Part shown: positions 6,066 to 12,921 of the stretch, piece after piece | How positions within the stretch are numbered: position 1 is the stretch's first letter | How the letters are laid out: each line of letters starts with the position of its first letter | Origin: an uncultured Pseudomonas sp. | GTDB lineage: Bacteria > Pseudomonadota > Gammaproteobacteria > Pseudomonadales > Pseudomonadaceae | Length of the DNA: 12,945 bases | Direction: 5' to 3' | Assembly (NCBI GenBank): GCA_946886875.1 | Contig: CAMPJN010000075.1 | Coordinates: 1-12,945 of the forward strand | The notes under the pieces: generated by a model | Told to the model about the DNA's origin: nothing | Database searches by the model: none | What the model saw: the letters and a program-made list of their open reading frames with translations, nothing else | Made by a program: the position numbers and the translations under genes

Positions 6066-7976
6066 CTAAGACAGCCGCTCCGCTTCAGTCCGCAGGCGTT
6101 GGTAGAAACGCCATTCCTGTTCCAGCGCATGGGCCTGATTGCGAGCCTGGCGAAAGCCATGGCGCTCCTCAGGGTACAGGTGATATTCCACTGCCAGGCC
6201 GCGGCTGCCGAGCGCTTCGACCATGGACTCGGTTTGTGCCGGCAGCACTACCGCGTCGAGGCCGCCCTGGAAGAAGATCAGCGGCGCGGTGATTTTGTCT
6301 GCATGCAGCAATGGCGTGCGCGCGGCATAGCGCTCGGCATCAAGCACGGGGTCGCCGATCAGCCAGTCGAGGTAGTCGGCTTCGAACTTGTGCGTCACCT
6401 GGCGCAACCCCAGAGGATCGCTGACCCCATAGAGGCTGGCGCCGCCGGCAAAGCCGCCGCTTATCAAGGCAAACAGGGCGCTGTAGCCGCCCGCACTGGC
6501 ACCGCGCACGAATACCCGCGCCGGGTCGATAGCACCCTCATCCGCCAGCTTGGCAACGGCGGCGCGGACATCCTCCACCTCAAGCGCGCCCCACTTCCCC
6601 GCCAGACGCAGACGGTAGGCGCGACCATAACCGCTGCTGCCACGGTAGTTGAGGTCGAGCACGGCGTAGCCGCGTAGGGTCCAGAACGGAATGCGCGGAT
6701 CGAACACCGGGTAGCAGGCCGAAGTGGGCCCGCCATGGAGAAAGACCAGCAGCGGCGGCTTCTCGCCACCCTCAACCGGCGTATAGAAAAAACCATGACA
6801 GCGTTCGCCAGCGCTTACCGGGCAGTCAAAGGGCTGCGGCTGAGGCAGATGGGCTACGTCCAGGGGCTGCCCGCCACCCGCAAGAATGGCCAACTCGCCA
6901 CTGTTGCGGGCAATAGCCAGTATCGCCGGCAGACGATCCGGCGCAGCGGCGATGCAGTAGTAATGCTCGGCATCCGCCGCCAGGGCACGAAAACGGGTGA
7001 AGCTGTCAGCGTGACGCCGCTCGAAGAGTGACGCAGGACCGCCTAGGCCATGCGCACCGTAGGCACTGGCGCCTACCGCATCGGTGCGCGCGGCGCACCC
7101 TACCAGCACGCCGAAGCCCTGTTCGAAGCGACTCAGCAGCATGGCATCCGACTCAATCGGCAGATAGGTGCAGCCGCCCAACTGCCAGGGCGCAGGCGCG
7201 TGATCGTAGGGTGATGCACCTTCGGATACCGCGGAAATATCGGTGGCACGCACGGGCTGCCACCAGCCGTGGCGGTCGGAGAGCACCCAGAGTTGGCCGT
7301 CGACGCTGAAGCGCGGCTGCTGCAGGGACTGGTCGTTGCCAGCGCCGGCCAGAACCCGCTTCGGCCCCTCGTCCTCGCACAGGCACAGACGGGTGGCGAC
7401 CCAGGGTTGATAGGGTCTGTCCCATTCGATCCAGGCCAGCTGGCGCCCGTCCGGGCTGGCAACGGGGCCGGCATAGAAGTCGGCACCTTCGACCAGCACC
7501 CGACGCTCGCCATCCAGGCCGATACGCACCAGGCGATGGATCACCCCGGCCGCCTCGTGGCTTTCCTCCACAGCCAACAGCGCCTGCCAGGCGGAGACGA
7601 AGGACAGGTCGCCGTAGCGGCAATCCGGGCGGGTGGTCAGCACGTAGGGTGCGCCATGCGCACCAACGTCAATGGACGTCAGCAGGTAAATCTGCTGGTC
7701 CGTTTCGTTGACGAAAGCCGCCCCCTGGTCGGTGGCGCAACAGGCACCGCCGCCGTATTCGTAGACCCGACTGCGCACGGAATAGCCCGGAGGGGTCAGC
7801 TCGCGCACTTCGCCGTCACGCCAGAAGAACAGGCCGCAACGCGCCTGTTGCGGATCGAAAGCCACCCACAGCAGGCCGTCGTGGGCAGTGTGCAGCTCTG
7901 CGAAATCAGCGCTGGCCGCCGCGGCTTGATCCGCACTCCAGATAAGATCGGGATCGGCGCGCCCTACGCCTTGCAT
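6066..7976 (-). CDS. pqqH: S9-family serine peptidase of the PQQ cluster (PqqH/PA1990 type)
   Basis: A 636-residue prolyl-oligopeptidase-like protein with no signal peptide. Residues about 30-380 are repeated beta strands typical of the propeller that guards S9 active sites. Residues about 385-636 form the alpha/beta-hydrolase domain: oxyanion region FLHGGP (412-417), nucleophile Ser494 in GASAGG, Asp574 in QGGLDAVV, and His606 in EERHGF. The triad is complete. In P. aeruginosa the corresponding gene lies between pqqE and ercA and is called pqqH. Its role in PQQ synthesis is not settled, but trimming of crosslinked PqqA is plausible. The start at 7976 overlaps pqqE by 13 bases. The open frame continues to 8090 inside pqqE, and the ribosome binding site is weak, so the start is less certain. 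REP-like palindromes within the gene encode odd Gly/Ala-rich stretches at about 104-111, 253-258 and 292-312. Confidence 0.85.
   Translation of the reverse strand: MQGVGRADPDLIWSADQAAAASADFAELHTAHDGLLWVAFDPQQARCGLFFWRDGEVRELTPPGYSVRSRVYEYGGGACCATDQGAAFVNETDQQIYLLTSIDVGAHGAPYVLTTRPDCRYGDLSFVSAWQALLAVEESHEAAGVIHRLVRIGLDGERRVLVEGADFYAGPVASPDGRQLAWIEWDRPYQPWVATRLCLCEDEGPKRVLAGAGNDQSLQQPRFSVDGQLWVLSDRHGWWQPVRATDISAVSEGASPYDHAPAPWQLGGCTYLPIESDAMLLSRFEQGFGVLVGCAARTDAVGASAYGAHGLGGPASLFERRHADSFTRFRALAADAEHYYCIAAAPDRLPAILAIARNSGELAILAGGGQPLDVAHLPQPQPFDCPVSAGERCHGFFYTPVEGGEKPPLLVFLHGGPTSACYPVFDPRIPFWTLRGYAVLDLNYRGSSGYGRAYRLRLAGKWGALEVEDVRAAVAKLADEGAIDPARVFVRGASAGGYSALFALISGGFAGGASLYGVSDPLGLRQVTHKFEADYLDWLIGDPVLDAERYAARTPLLHADKITAPLIFFQGGLDAVVLPAQTESMVEALGSRGLAVEYHLYPEERHGFRQARNQAHALEQEWRFYQRLRTEAERLS
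7044..7103 (-). repeat. REP-like inverted doublet inside pqqH
   Basis: On the minus strand, 7103-7083 reads GTAGGGTGCGC, CGC, GCGCACC, a complete REP-like palindrome. A linker holding its own palindrome follows (GTAGGC-ACTGGC-GCCTAC on the plus strand, 7059-7076). Then comes a damaged copy in the opposite orientation, GGTGCGCATGGCCTA (7058-7044). Two inverted REPs with a spacer resemble a REP doublet (REPIN). The segment is translated in frame as roughly residues 292-312 of PqqH ([20 protein letters not shown]). Confidence 0.7.
7206..7220 (+). repeat. Degenerate REP-like element inside pqqH
   Basis: GTAGGGTGATGCACC keeps the GTAGGGTG head and the closing CACC of the local REP family, with the stem shortened. 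It is read on the coding strand as Gly-Ala-Ser-Pro-Tyr (residues 253-257), the same frame and orientation as the clear copy at 7644-7664. It could be a decayed copy or chance. Confidence 0.35.
7644..7664 (+). repeat. REP-like palindrome inside pqqH
   Basis: A complete 21-base copy: GTAGGGTGCGC, CAT, GCGCACC. On the coding strand it is translated as GAHGAPY (residues 105-111). The adjacent coding-strand sequence GACGTCCATTGACGTT contains a GACGT direct repeat. The element lies in the N-terminal propeller region, where a short loop insertion would be tolerated. Confidence 0.75.
7951..7966 (-). repeat. Possible degenerate REP half near the pqqH start
   Basis: On the minus strand GTAGGGCGCGCCGATC resembles the first arm of the local REP family. 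It overlaps the last codons of pqqE and the first codons of pqqH, where it encodes VGRAD, echoing the VGCAARTD stretch of the clear copy at 7083-7103. Only one arm is recognisable, so this is tentative. Confidence 0.3.
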
Positions 7977-9118
7977 ATGATTTGCGAGGCCTTTTCGTTG
8001 CGGAACTGCAGGTTTTCCAACGCGCCCGGCGCCTGCTCGGCCTGTTCGCGGGCGGCGAGGATGATGCCGTGATGCGCCGACTTGCTGCATACCGGGTCGG
8101 TATTGCTGGCGTCGCCCGTGAGCATGAATGCCTGGCAGCGGCAGCCGCCATGATCCTTGGCCTTTTCGTCACAGGAGCGGCAAGGCTCGGGCATCCAATC
8201 GTCGCCGCGAAAGCGGTTGAAGCCGAAGGAATCGCGCCAGATATGTTCGATGCTGTGCTCGCGCACATTGGGAAACTGCACCGGCAACTGGCGGGCGCTG
8301 TGGCAGGGCAACGCGGTGCCGTCCGGGGTGATGTCGAGGAACAGATTGCCCCAGCCGTTCATGCAGGCCTTGGGCCGCTCCTCGTAGTAATCCGGGGTGA
8401 CGAAGATCAGCTTGCACGGGTGATTCTCGGCGGCCAGCTTGTCACGCCATTGGTTGGTGATGCGCTCGGCGCGCTCAAGCTGGGCGCGGGTCGGCAACAG
8501 GCCGGCGCGGTTGAGTTCGGCCCAGCCGTAGAACTGACAGGTGGCCAACTCGACGAAGTCCGCCTCCAGCTCCAGGCACAGCTCGATGATCCGCTCGATG
8601 TTGTCGATGTTGTGCCGGTGGGTGACGAAGTTCAGCACCATCGGGTAGCCGTGGGCCTTGACCGCGCGGGCCATGGCCAGCTTATGGGCGAAGGCTTTTT
8701 TCGAGCCGGCGAGCAGGTTGTTGACCTCCTCGTCGGCGGCCTGAAAGCTGATCTGGATATGGTCGAGTCCGGCCTCGCTGAAGCTGGCGATGCGCGCCTC
8801 GGTCAGGCCGATGCCGGAGGTGATCAGGTTGGTGTAGTAGCCCAGATCTCGGGCGGCCTTGATCAACTCGGCGAGGTCCTGGCGCACCAGCGGTTCGCCG
8901 CCGGAAAAACCCAGCTGCGCCGCACCCAGCTCACGGGCCTGGCGGAATACTTCGATCCACTCGGCGGTCGTCAACTCGGCGCCCTGCTGGCTGATGTCCA
9001 GCGGGTTGGAGGAGTACGGGCACTGCAGCGGGCAGCGGTAAGTCAGCTCGGCGAGCAGCCACAGCGGCGGGCCCGCTTCATGGCCCGGCTTACTGAAGCT
9101 CGATCCAGAACTGTGCAT
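7964..9118 (-). CDS. pqqE: PqqA peptide radical-SAM cyclase PqqE, with the third cluster cysteine changed to serine
   Basis: A 384-residue protein matching PqqE along its whole length. PqqE uses S-adenosylmethionine and a [4Fe-4S] cluster to join Glu and Tyr side chains of PqqA, the first committed step of PQQ synthesis. The radical-SAM motif should read CxxxCxxC. Here it is Cys29, Cys33 and Ser36 ([14 protein letters not shown]), with codon TCC at 9013-9011 where TGC is expected. The rest looks intact: GGEP (73-76), and the SPASM auxiliary-cluster cysteines 252, 272, 313, 316, 326, 328 and 344. The start has GGAGGT 6 bases upstream and overlaps pqqD by 29 bases. The substitution should abolish the SAM-cleaving cluster, so the gene is probably non-functional, very recently mutated, or carries a sequencing error. 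Confidence 0.93.
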   Translation of the reverse strand: MHSSGSSFSKPGHEAGPPLWLLAELTYRCPLQCPYSSNPLDISQQGAELTTAEWIEVFRQARELGAAQLGFSGGEPLVRQDLAELIKAARDLGYYTNLITSGIGLTEARIASFSEAGLDHIQISFQAADEEVNNLLAGSKKAFAHKLAMARAVKAHGYPMVLNFVTHRHNIDNIERIIELCLELEADFVELATCQFYGWAELNRAGLLPTRAQLERAERITNQWRDKLAAENHPCKLIFVTPDYYEERPKACMNGWGNLFLDITPDGTALPCHSARQLPVQFPNVREHSIEHIWRDSFGFNRFRGDDWMPEPCRSCDEKAKDHGGCRCQAFMLTGDASNTDPVCSKSAHHGIILAAREQAEQAPGALENLQFRNEKASQIICKA

Positions 9119-9368
9119 TGGCTACCTCCATAAAGGCCAGGATGTCTTCATCGAGCCCTGGCACATCGGGAAAGCGCTCGCTCAGCGCAGCGATGATCTG
9201 GCCGACGCTATGGCTGCCGTTGACCTGCTTGAGGATTTCCCCAGCGCTGTCATTGAGCTTGATCATGCCTTCCGGATAGAGCAGCACGTGGCAGTTCTGC
9301 ACCGGCTCGAACTGCAGGCGAAAGCCGCGGCGCAGCCGGGGGGTCATGCTGACAAAAGACTGGCTCAT
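9090..9368 (-). CDS. pqqD: PQQ biosynthesis peptide chaperone PqqD
   Basis: A 92-residue protein, the usual length for stand-alone PqqD. It is a winged-helix RRE-type chaperone that binds PqqA tightly and presents it to PqqE. Recognisable family blocks are [31 protein letters not shown] (the strand-helix core), and the acidic C-terminal [23 protein letters not shown] lies 8 bases before the ATG at 9368. An internal ATG seven codons later is possible. The open frame reaches 9491 but the extra part is translated REP-containing gap sequence, so it was rejected. The 29-base overlap with pqqE suggests coupled translation of the two interacting proteins. Confidence 0.94.
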   Translation of the reverse strand: MSQSFVSMTPRLRRGFRLQFEPVQNCHVLLYPEGMIKLNDSAGEILKQVNGSHSVGQIIAALSERFPDVPGLDEDILAFMEVANAQFWIELQ

Positions 9369-9385
9369 ACACTCGACTCCGCTGT

Positions 9386-9443
9386 AGTGCGCGCGGCGCA
9401 CCCTACGATGGATACGCCAGCTATGGAATGCGCCGTGAGCACC
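9386..9443 (-). repeat. REP-like pair in the pqqC-pqqD gap
   Basis: A complete copy on the minus strand lies at 9406-9386 (GTAGGGTGCGC, CGC, GCGCACT). A damaged inverted partner lies at 9426-9443 on the plus strand (TGCGCCGTGAGCACC matches the family at 14 of 15 positions, but the GTAGGG head is lost). The two fill most of the 88-base gap between pqqC and pqqD. Such hairpins in an operon can stabilise the upstream part of the mRNA or reduce downstream expression. Confidence 0.65.
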
Positions 9444-9456
9444 GATTGACCATGGC

Positions 9457-10209
9457 TCATAACGCGATGCCCCGATGCCAAATAGGGTCACGGGTCACCG
9501 TGTGATAAGGCGGGCGCTCCAGCTCGTAGGCCATGCTCATGGCGTCGAGCATGCTCCAGAGCACATCCAGCTTGAATTGCAGAATTTCCAGCATGCGCTG
9601 CTGGCCCTCGAGGGTGGTGTAGTGCTGCAGGGTGATGCGCAAACCATGTTCGACATCGCGCCGCGCCTCGGTCAGGCGCTTGCGGAAATAGGCGTAGCCG
9701 CTGGGATCGATCCAGGGGTAATGCTGCGGCCAGGCATCGAGACGCGACTGATGGATCTGCGGGGCGAACAATTCGGTCAACGAACTGCTGGCCGCCTCCT
9801 GCCAGTTGGCGCGGCGGGCGAAGTTGACGTAGGCATCGACGGCGAAGCGCACGCCCGGCAGCACCAATTCCTGCGACAGCACCTGCTCCCGGTCCAGGCC
9901 CACCGCCTCGGCCAGGCGCAGCCAGGCTTCGATGCCGCCCTCCTCGCCCGGAACTCCGTCGTGGTCGAGGATGCGCTGGATCCACTCGCGGCGGGTATCG
10001 CGATCCGGGCAGTTGGCCATGATCGCCGCATCCTTCAGGGGGATGTTCACCTGGTAATAGAAGCGGTTGGCCACCCAGCCCTGGATCTGCTCGCGGCTGG
10101 AGCGGCCGGCGTACATCGCCTGATGGAACGGGTGATGGGTATGGTAGTAGGCGCCCTTGGCGCGCAGCGCTTGCTCGAACTCAGCAGGGCTCATGGCGGA
10201 TTGGCTCAT
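9457..10209 (-). CDS. pqqC: Pyrroloquinoline-quinone synthase PqqC
   Basis: A 250-residue cofactorless oxidase that performs the last step of PQQ synthesis: ring closure and eight-electron oxidation of the AHQQ intermediate. The all-helical fold is related to heme oxygenase. Compared with the Klebsiella enzyme, the active-site residues are present with numbers shifted by one: His23, His83 (in [10 protein letters not shown]), Glu146, His153, Arg156, Tyr174 and Arg178 (in [20 protein letters not shown]). The start at 10209 has GGAGAG about 5 bases upstream. The extension to 10236 comes from REP sequence and was rejected. It lies 28 bases after pqqB and 88 bases before pqqD. Confidence 0.95.
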   Translation of the reverse strand: MSQSAMSPAEFEQALRAKGAYYHTHHPFHQAMYAGRSSREQIQGWVANRFYYQVNIPLKDAAIMANCPDRDTRREWIQRILDHDGVPGEEGGIEAWLRLAEAVGLDREQVLSQELVLPGVRFAVDAYVNFARRANWQEAASSSLTELFAPQIHQSRLDAWPQHYPWIDPSGYAYFRKRLTEARRDVEHGLRITLQHYTTLEGQQRMLEILQFKLDVLWSMLDAMSMAYELERPPYHTVTRDPIWHRGIAL

Positions 10210-10220
10210 CGAAGCTCTCC

Positions 10221-10241
10221 AGTGCGCACAGCGCACCCTAC
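10221..10241 (-). repeat. REP-like palindrome joining pqqB and pqqC
   Basis: The copy reads GTAGGGTGCGC, TGT, GCGCACT on the minus strand. Its conserved GTAG head supplies the TAG stop codon of pqqB (TTG TAG), and its tail abuts the GGAGAG ribosome binding site of pqqC. The element therefore makes up almost the whole pqqB-pqqC gap. A hairpin here would sit directly between termination and re-initiation sites. Confidence 0.75.
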
Positions 10242-11152
10242 AAATTAATGCTCATGCCGTCCCAGGCGACGTCGATGCCGTGGGCGCTGAGTTCAGCGCG
10301 CTCGGGCGAATCGACGTCGAGGATGGGGTTGGTGTTGTTGATATGAATCAGAATCTTCTGTTGCGCCGGCAGGCCATCGAGCAACTCGATCATGCCGCCG
10401 GGGCCGCTTTGCGGCAGATGGCCCATCTCGCTGCCGAGCTTGTCGCCAACCTCGCACAAACGCATCTCGTCGTCGCGCCACAGCGTGCCGTCGACCAGCA
10501 GGCAATCGGCGCGGCGCATCCAGGCCAGCAATGATTCATCGACCTGCCCCAAACCGGGGGCGTAGAACAACTTGCCGCCGGTGCGCCGGTCTTCGACGAA
10601 CAGACCGATGTTGTCGCCCGGGTGCGGGTTGCCGCGGTGCGGCGAATACGGCGGCGCGCTGCTGCGCAGGGCCACCGCGGTGATTTGCAGATCCGCGCAA
10701 GCGGGGATGCCGAAAGGCACGTCATCCAGCTCGATCAGGTTATGCCGCAGGCCGCCGTTCCAGTGCTCGAGCATAGTGAACAGCGGGAAACCCGTGGTCA
10801 GGTCCTGATGGACCATCTCGGTACACCACACCTGGTGCGGGCAACCTTCGCGCAGGGTCAGCAGACCTGTGGTGTGATCGATCTGGCTGTCCATCAGCAC
10901 TATGGCGCCAATCGCCGTATCGCGGGTTTTGCGTGCCGGCTGCAGCGCCGGGAACGACTCGATCTGCGCGCGGATATCGGGCGATGCGTTGCACAGAATC
11001 CAGTCCTTGCCGTTGTCGCTCAGGGCAATCGAGGACTGCGTACGCGGCTGCGCGCGGACGCTGCCATCGCGCATGCCGCGGCAATTGCGGCAATTGCAGT
11101 TCCATTGCGGAAAACCACCGCCGGCGGCGGAGCCGAGAATATGGATATGCAT
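10238..11152 (-). CDS. pqqB: PQQ biosynthesis hydroxylase PqqB (metallo-beta-lactamase fold)
   Basis: A 304-residue protein. PqqB is an iron-dependent enzyme that hydroxylates the Glu-Tyr intermediate released from PqqA, before the PqqC step. Visible family blocks are [17 protein letters not shown] with the zinc-binding cysteines Cys19, Cys21 and Cys24; [11 protein letters not shown] with Asp88, Asp92 and His93 at the metal site; and HINNTNP (270-276) with His270. The chosen ATG at 11152 begins the conserved MHIHILGSA strand. The longer frame to 11236 overlaps pqqA and was rejected. The ribosome binding site is weak (GGGAA). It lies 46 bases after pqqA and its TAG stop is inside a REP-like element. 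Confidence 0.95.
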   Translation of the reverse strand: MHIHILGSAAGGGFPQWNCNCRNCRGMRDGSVRAQPRTQSSIALSDNGKDWILCNASPDIRAQIESFPALQPARKTRDTAIGAIVLMDSQIDHTTGLLTLREGCPHQVWCTEMVHQDLTTGFPLFTMLEHWNGGLRHNLIELDDVPFGIPACADLQITAVALRSSAPPYSPHRGNPHPGDNIGLFVEDRRTGGKLFYAPGLGQVDESLLAWMRRADCLLVDGTLWRDDEMRLCEVGDKLGSEMGHLPQSGPGGMIELLDGLPAQQKILIHINNTNPILDVDSPERAELSAHGIDVAWDGMSINL

Positions 11153-11171
11153 GCTGGGTTCCCAGTCAGAT

Positions 11172-11190
11172 GCCCCGACGGGGCCGGGGC
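11172..11190 (-). promoter_or_regulatory. GC-rich hairpin between pqqA and pqqB
   Basis: GCCCCG (11172-11177) pairs with CGGGGC (11185-11190). An alternative pairing GCCCC / GGGGC (11172-11176 with 11180-11184) is also possible. There is no U-run. In other bacteria pqqA mRNA is far more abundant than mRNA of the downstream genes, and a hairpin here could contribute by partial termination or by protecting the pqqA 3' end. That role is inference. Confidence 0.45.
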
Positions 11191-11198
11191 AAGGCGGA

Positions 11199-11270
11199 TC
11201 AACGATTGGCGAAGTACATCGTGACTTCGAAACCAATGCGCAGATCGGTAAAGGCGGGTTTAGTCCACAT
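11199..11270 (-). CDS. pqqA: PQQ precursor peptide PqqA (23 aa)
   Basis: A very short gene, 23 codons plus TGA. The peptide begins [13 protein letters not shown] and contains the diagnostic FEVTMY block, with Glu15 and Tyr19 spaced E-x3-Y. These two residues provide all carbon and nitrogen atoms of PQQ. It ends FANR. The peptide is bound by PqqD, crosslinked by PqqE and then proteolysed. AGAGGA lies 8 bases upstream of the ATG. It is the first gene of the run that continues with pqqB, 46 bases downstream. Confidence 0.95.
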   Translation of the reverse strand: MWTKPAFTDLRIGFEVTMYFANR

Positions 11271-11442
11271 GGCGCGGTCCTCTTCTTGTCAGCCGGTGAA
11301 TTCCGGTAGTGCTAGTTATGCACCGGGAACCCGCTCGGCAGAATGGTACTTTGGGAGGAACCCGGGCTGGCATTGGTAGCAATGAACGCACCGTTCGCTG
11401 CGGGCGATGCGGTGGGATGCAGCGCGGTAGCCAGACGAAAGA
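11271..11442 (-). promoter_or_regulatory. pqqA upstream (promoter) region
   Basis: This gap upstream of pqqA should hold the promoter of the pqq run. Besides the AGAGGA site I see several candidate control sequences but no convincing sigma-70 or sigma-54 promoter. These are a small inverted repeat CCGG-TGAATT-CCGG (11293-11306), a perfect CATTG-GTAG-CAATG inverted repeat (11371-11384) about 100 bases before the ATG, and an extended -10-like TGCATAACT near 11312-11320 lacking a good -35. A weak, activator-dependent promoter would fit. Confidence 0.4.
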
Positions 11443-11467
11443 GGGGGTAGCACGTTACGCTACCCCC
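11443..11467 (-). terminator. Terminator-like hairpin after the PA2169-family gene
   Basis: The perfect 9-bp inverted repeat GGGGGTAGC / GCTACCCCC has the 7-base loop ACGTTAC. On the minus strand it lies 32 bases beyond the stop and is followed by TCTTTCG, a weak U-tract. It should separate the PA2169-like transcript from the pqqA promoter region. Confidence 0.65.
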
Positions 11468-11499
11468 ATTGGTAAACCTGGCTAACGACTGCCGTGCGA

Positions 11500-11949
11500 T
11501 CAGCTGGCGCGGGCCAGGTTGCGCAAGGATTTAACCTGATCGTGATTGCGCTTCACGCCTTGCCATTGCTTCTCGACGACCATGCGGATGGACGCCGGCA
11601 GGTCTTCTTCCAAAGCTTCCTTGTAGCGTTTCAGCGCCACGTCTTCACCACGCTCGCATTCATTGAGAATGGCTTCGTCGTCCTTGCCGGTGAGCAGGCT
11701 TTTCAGGTCGACCCAGCGACGGTGCAAGGCTCCGGCGACACTGGATTTTTTTTCCGGATCGCCGCCCAGATCGCGGACCAATTGCTGCAGATCGGCGGCA
11801 GCTGCAGCGCACTCTTGCGCCCGCTGGTTGAATAAACTTTTAAGCTGAATGCTCTGAATATTCTCGGCACATTCCTGAAAACCTTTCTCACCGTCTTTGC
11901 TGGTTTCGATCAGATCGTTGAGTACTGAAATTACCTCTTTATTGTCCAT
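11500..11949 (-). CDS. PA2169-family four-helix-bundle protein (DUF2383)
   Basis: A 149-residue, soluble, almost wholly helical and charge-rich protein matching the PA2169/DUF2383 family, which has a ferritin-like four-helix bundle. Candidate bundle residues include Glu97 and Glu99 in NECERGED, Glu126, and His136. No enzymatic activity can be assigned. Family members are often stress- or stationary-phase-associated in pseudomonads (general knowledge, not visible here). The start at 11949 has AGGAG 7-8 bases upstream; the extension to 11967 includes this site and was rejected. It has its own terminator-like hairpin, so it is probably not part of the pqq transcript. Confidence 0.85.
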   Translation of the reverse strand: MDNKEVISVLNDLIETSKDGEKGFQECAENIQSIQLKSLFNQRAQECAAAAADLQQLVRDLGGDPEKKSSVAGALHRRWVDLKSLLTGKDDEAILNECERGEDVALKRYKEALEEDLPASIRMVVEKQWQGVKRNHDQVKSLRNLARAS

Positions 11950-12087
11950 TTCGTTCTCCTCGTACAATCCTTCTTACTTCGGCCAAGGCGAACCCCGGCC
12001 ACCCGTAAAGTGGACTGAGTCGATCAGACGATGGTTCAAGGAAAGTGCCGAGCGGCAGTTGTCGTAGAGCGGCAGCTGACCAATGGC
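11950..12087 (-). promoter_or_regulatory. Gap upstream of the PA2169-family gene
   Basis: This 138-base gap contains the AGGAG ribosome binding site and presumably the promoter for the four-helix-bundle gene. I found no clear -35/-10 pair and no terminator for the solute-binding gene upstream, so read-through from that gene is possible. A short open frame crosses it without a ribosome binding site or recognisable domain. Confidence 0.3.
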
Positions 12088-12921
12088 TCAACCACCGCTG
12101 GCGTTCTTGCTCTGCTGACGTTTGAGGAAGTCCACCTTCCACTGCTCCAGGCCCATGTACTCCGAATCCAGGTTGGCTTCGACCTGGTAACGCGCCTTCA
12201 ACTCGGCCACCTCGGCGTGCTGCTCGACCAGAAAACGATCGAAGCGCTGCAGCAGCTGCGAATGCTTCAGGGTGGAAAGATGGAAGCTGCCACGGCTATG
12301 CGGCAACTTGGCGTCGAACACCAGCGCGCCTGGGCGGGCGCGGATATTGTCGAGATAGTGGGTCGCCACCACCACATTGAAGTAGGCGCCGTCGGCTTCT
12401 TTTTTCAGTGCCAAGCGGATCATCTGACGCAGATCGTCGCTATAGGTCAGGGCGATTTTCCGTTCATCGATGCGCTCCTGATAACCCCAGGGCGTCCAGC
12501 CGTCGACCATGGCCAGACGCTTGAGCTGTTCGATGGGTTGGCCCTGGCGCTGCGGCGCGACCAATACACCATCGACATACTTGACCACGCCTTGGCTGTA
12601 GTTCAGCGTCTTGCCGGCTTTCTTGTCCTCAGCCCAACTGGCGCTGTCCGGGTATTTGAAATCCACCTCGCCGGCCAGCAATGCCGGCAACAGCTGCGCC
12701 ACCGGCATAGGTTTGAAGCTCAACTGCACGCCGCTCTTGGCGGCGAACAGGTCGAACAACTCGCGGGCAAAGCCCTGGTACTGGCCTTGTTTGTCGAGGC
12801 TGTAATGGGGGGCGAAAGCCGAGTCCTCAACGCCGATCACGTAACTCTCGGCGAGGGCACTGGCGCAGACACTGGCGGAACAGACAAGGGCGAAGAAACT
12901 GCATGCGTGTGAGTACTTCAC
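12088..12921 (-). CDS. Periplasmic solute-binding protein, family 3
   Basis: A 277-residue protein. The N-terminus is a secretion signal of about 24 residues ending in ALA before Glu25. Family 3 (amino-acid/amine type) features follow: an early YVIGVEDSAFAPHYSLDKQGQYQGF strand-helix block, then FDLFAAKSG, a LLPALLAGEVDF segment, and a second lobe beginning near VVKYVDGVLVAP. It probably binds a small molecule in the periplasm for an importer or a sensor; no permease or ATPase gene lies in the window. The start is GTG with GGAGG 6 bases upstream, a strong site. In methylotrophs related family-3 proteins (MoxJ/XoxJ) serve PQQ dehydrogenases, but a like role here is only suggested by proximity. 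The ligand is unknown. Confidence 0.75.
   Translation of the reverse strand: MKYSHACSFFALVCSASVCASALAESYVIGVEDSAFAPHYSLDKQGQYQGFARELFDLFAAKSGVQLSFKPMPVAQLLPALLAGEVDFKYPDSASWAEDKKAGKTLNYSQGVVKYVDGVLVAPQRQGQPIEQLKRLAMVDGWTPWGYQERIDERKIALTYSDDLRQMIRLALKKEADGAYFNVVVATHYLDNIRARPGALVFDAKLPHSRGSFHLSTLKHSQLLQRFDRFLVEQHAEVAELKARYQVEANLDSEYMGLEQWKVDFLKRQQSKNASGG

Noticed and set aside
7977..8090. Longer N-terminus for pqqH reaching into pqqE
   Set aside because: It would overlap pqqE by more than 100 bases, and the added residues are the pqqE sequence read in another frame.
7982..9133. A 383-codon open frame on the plus strand opposite pqqE
   Set aside because: It is an antisense shadow; the minus frame encodes an unmistakable PqqE.
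9090..9491. pqqD starting at 9491 with 133 residues
   Set aside because: The extra N-terminus comes from the REP-containing gap and the pqqC 3' end; the ATG at 9368 has a GGAG site and gives the normal family length.
7044..10241. The repeated palindromes as a CRISPR array
   Set aside because: Copies are irregularly spaced, occur in both orientations, lie in and between pqq genes, and have no spacers of constant length.
11271..11442. A sigma-54 promoter for pqqA
   Set aside because: No TGGCAC-N5-TTGC-like pair was found on the minus strand in this gap.
11939..12142. A 67-codon minus-strand frame in the gap upstream of the PA2169-family gene
   Set aside because: It overlaps both neighbours, lacks a ribosome binding site and has no recognisable family.
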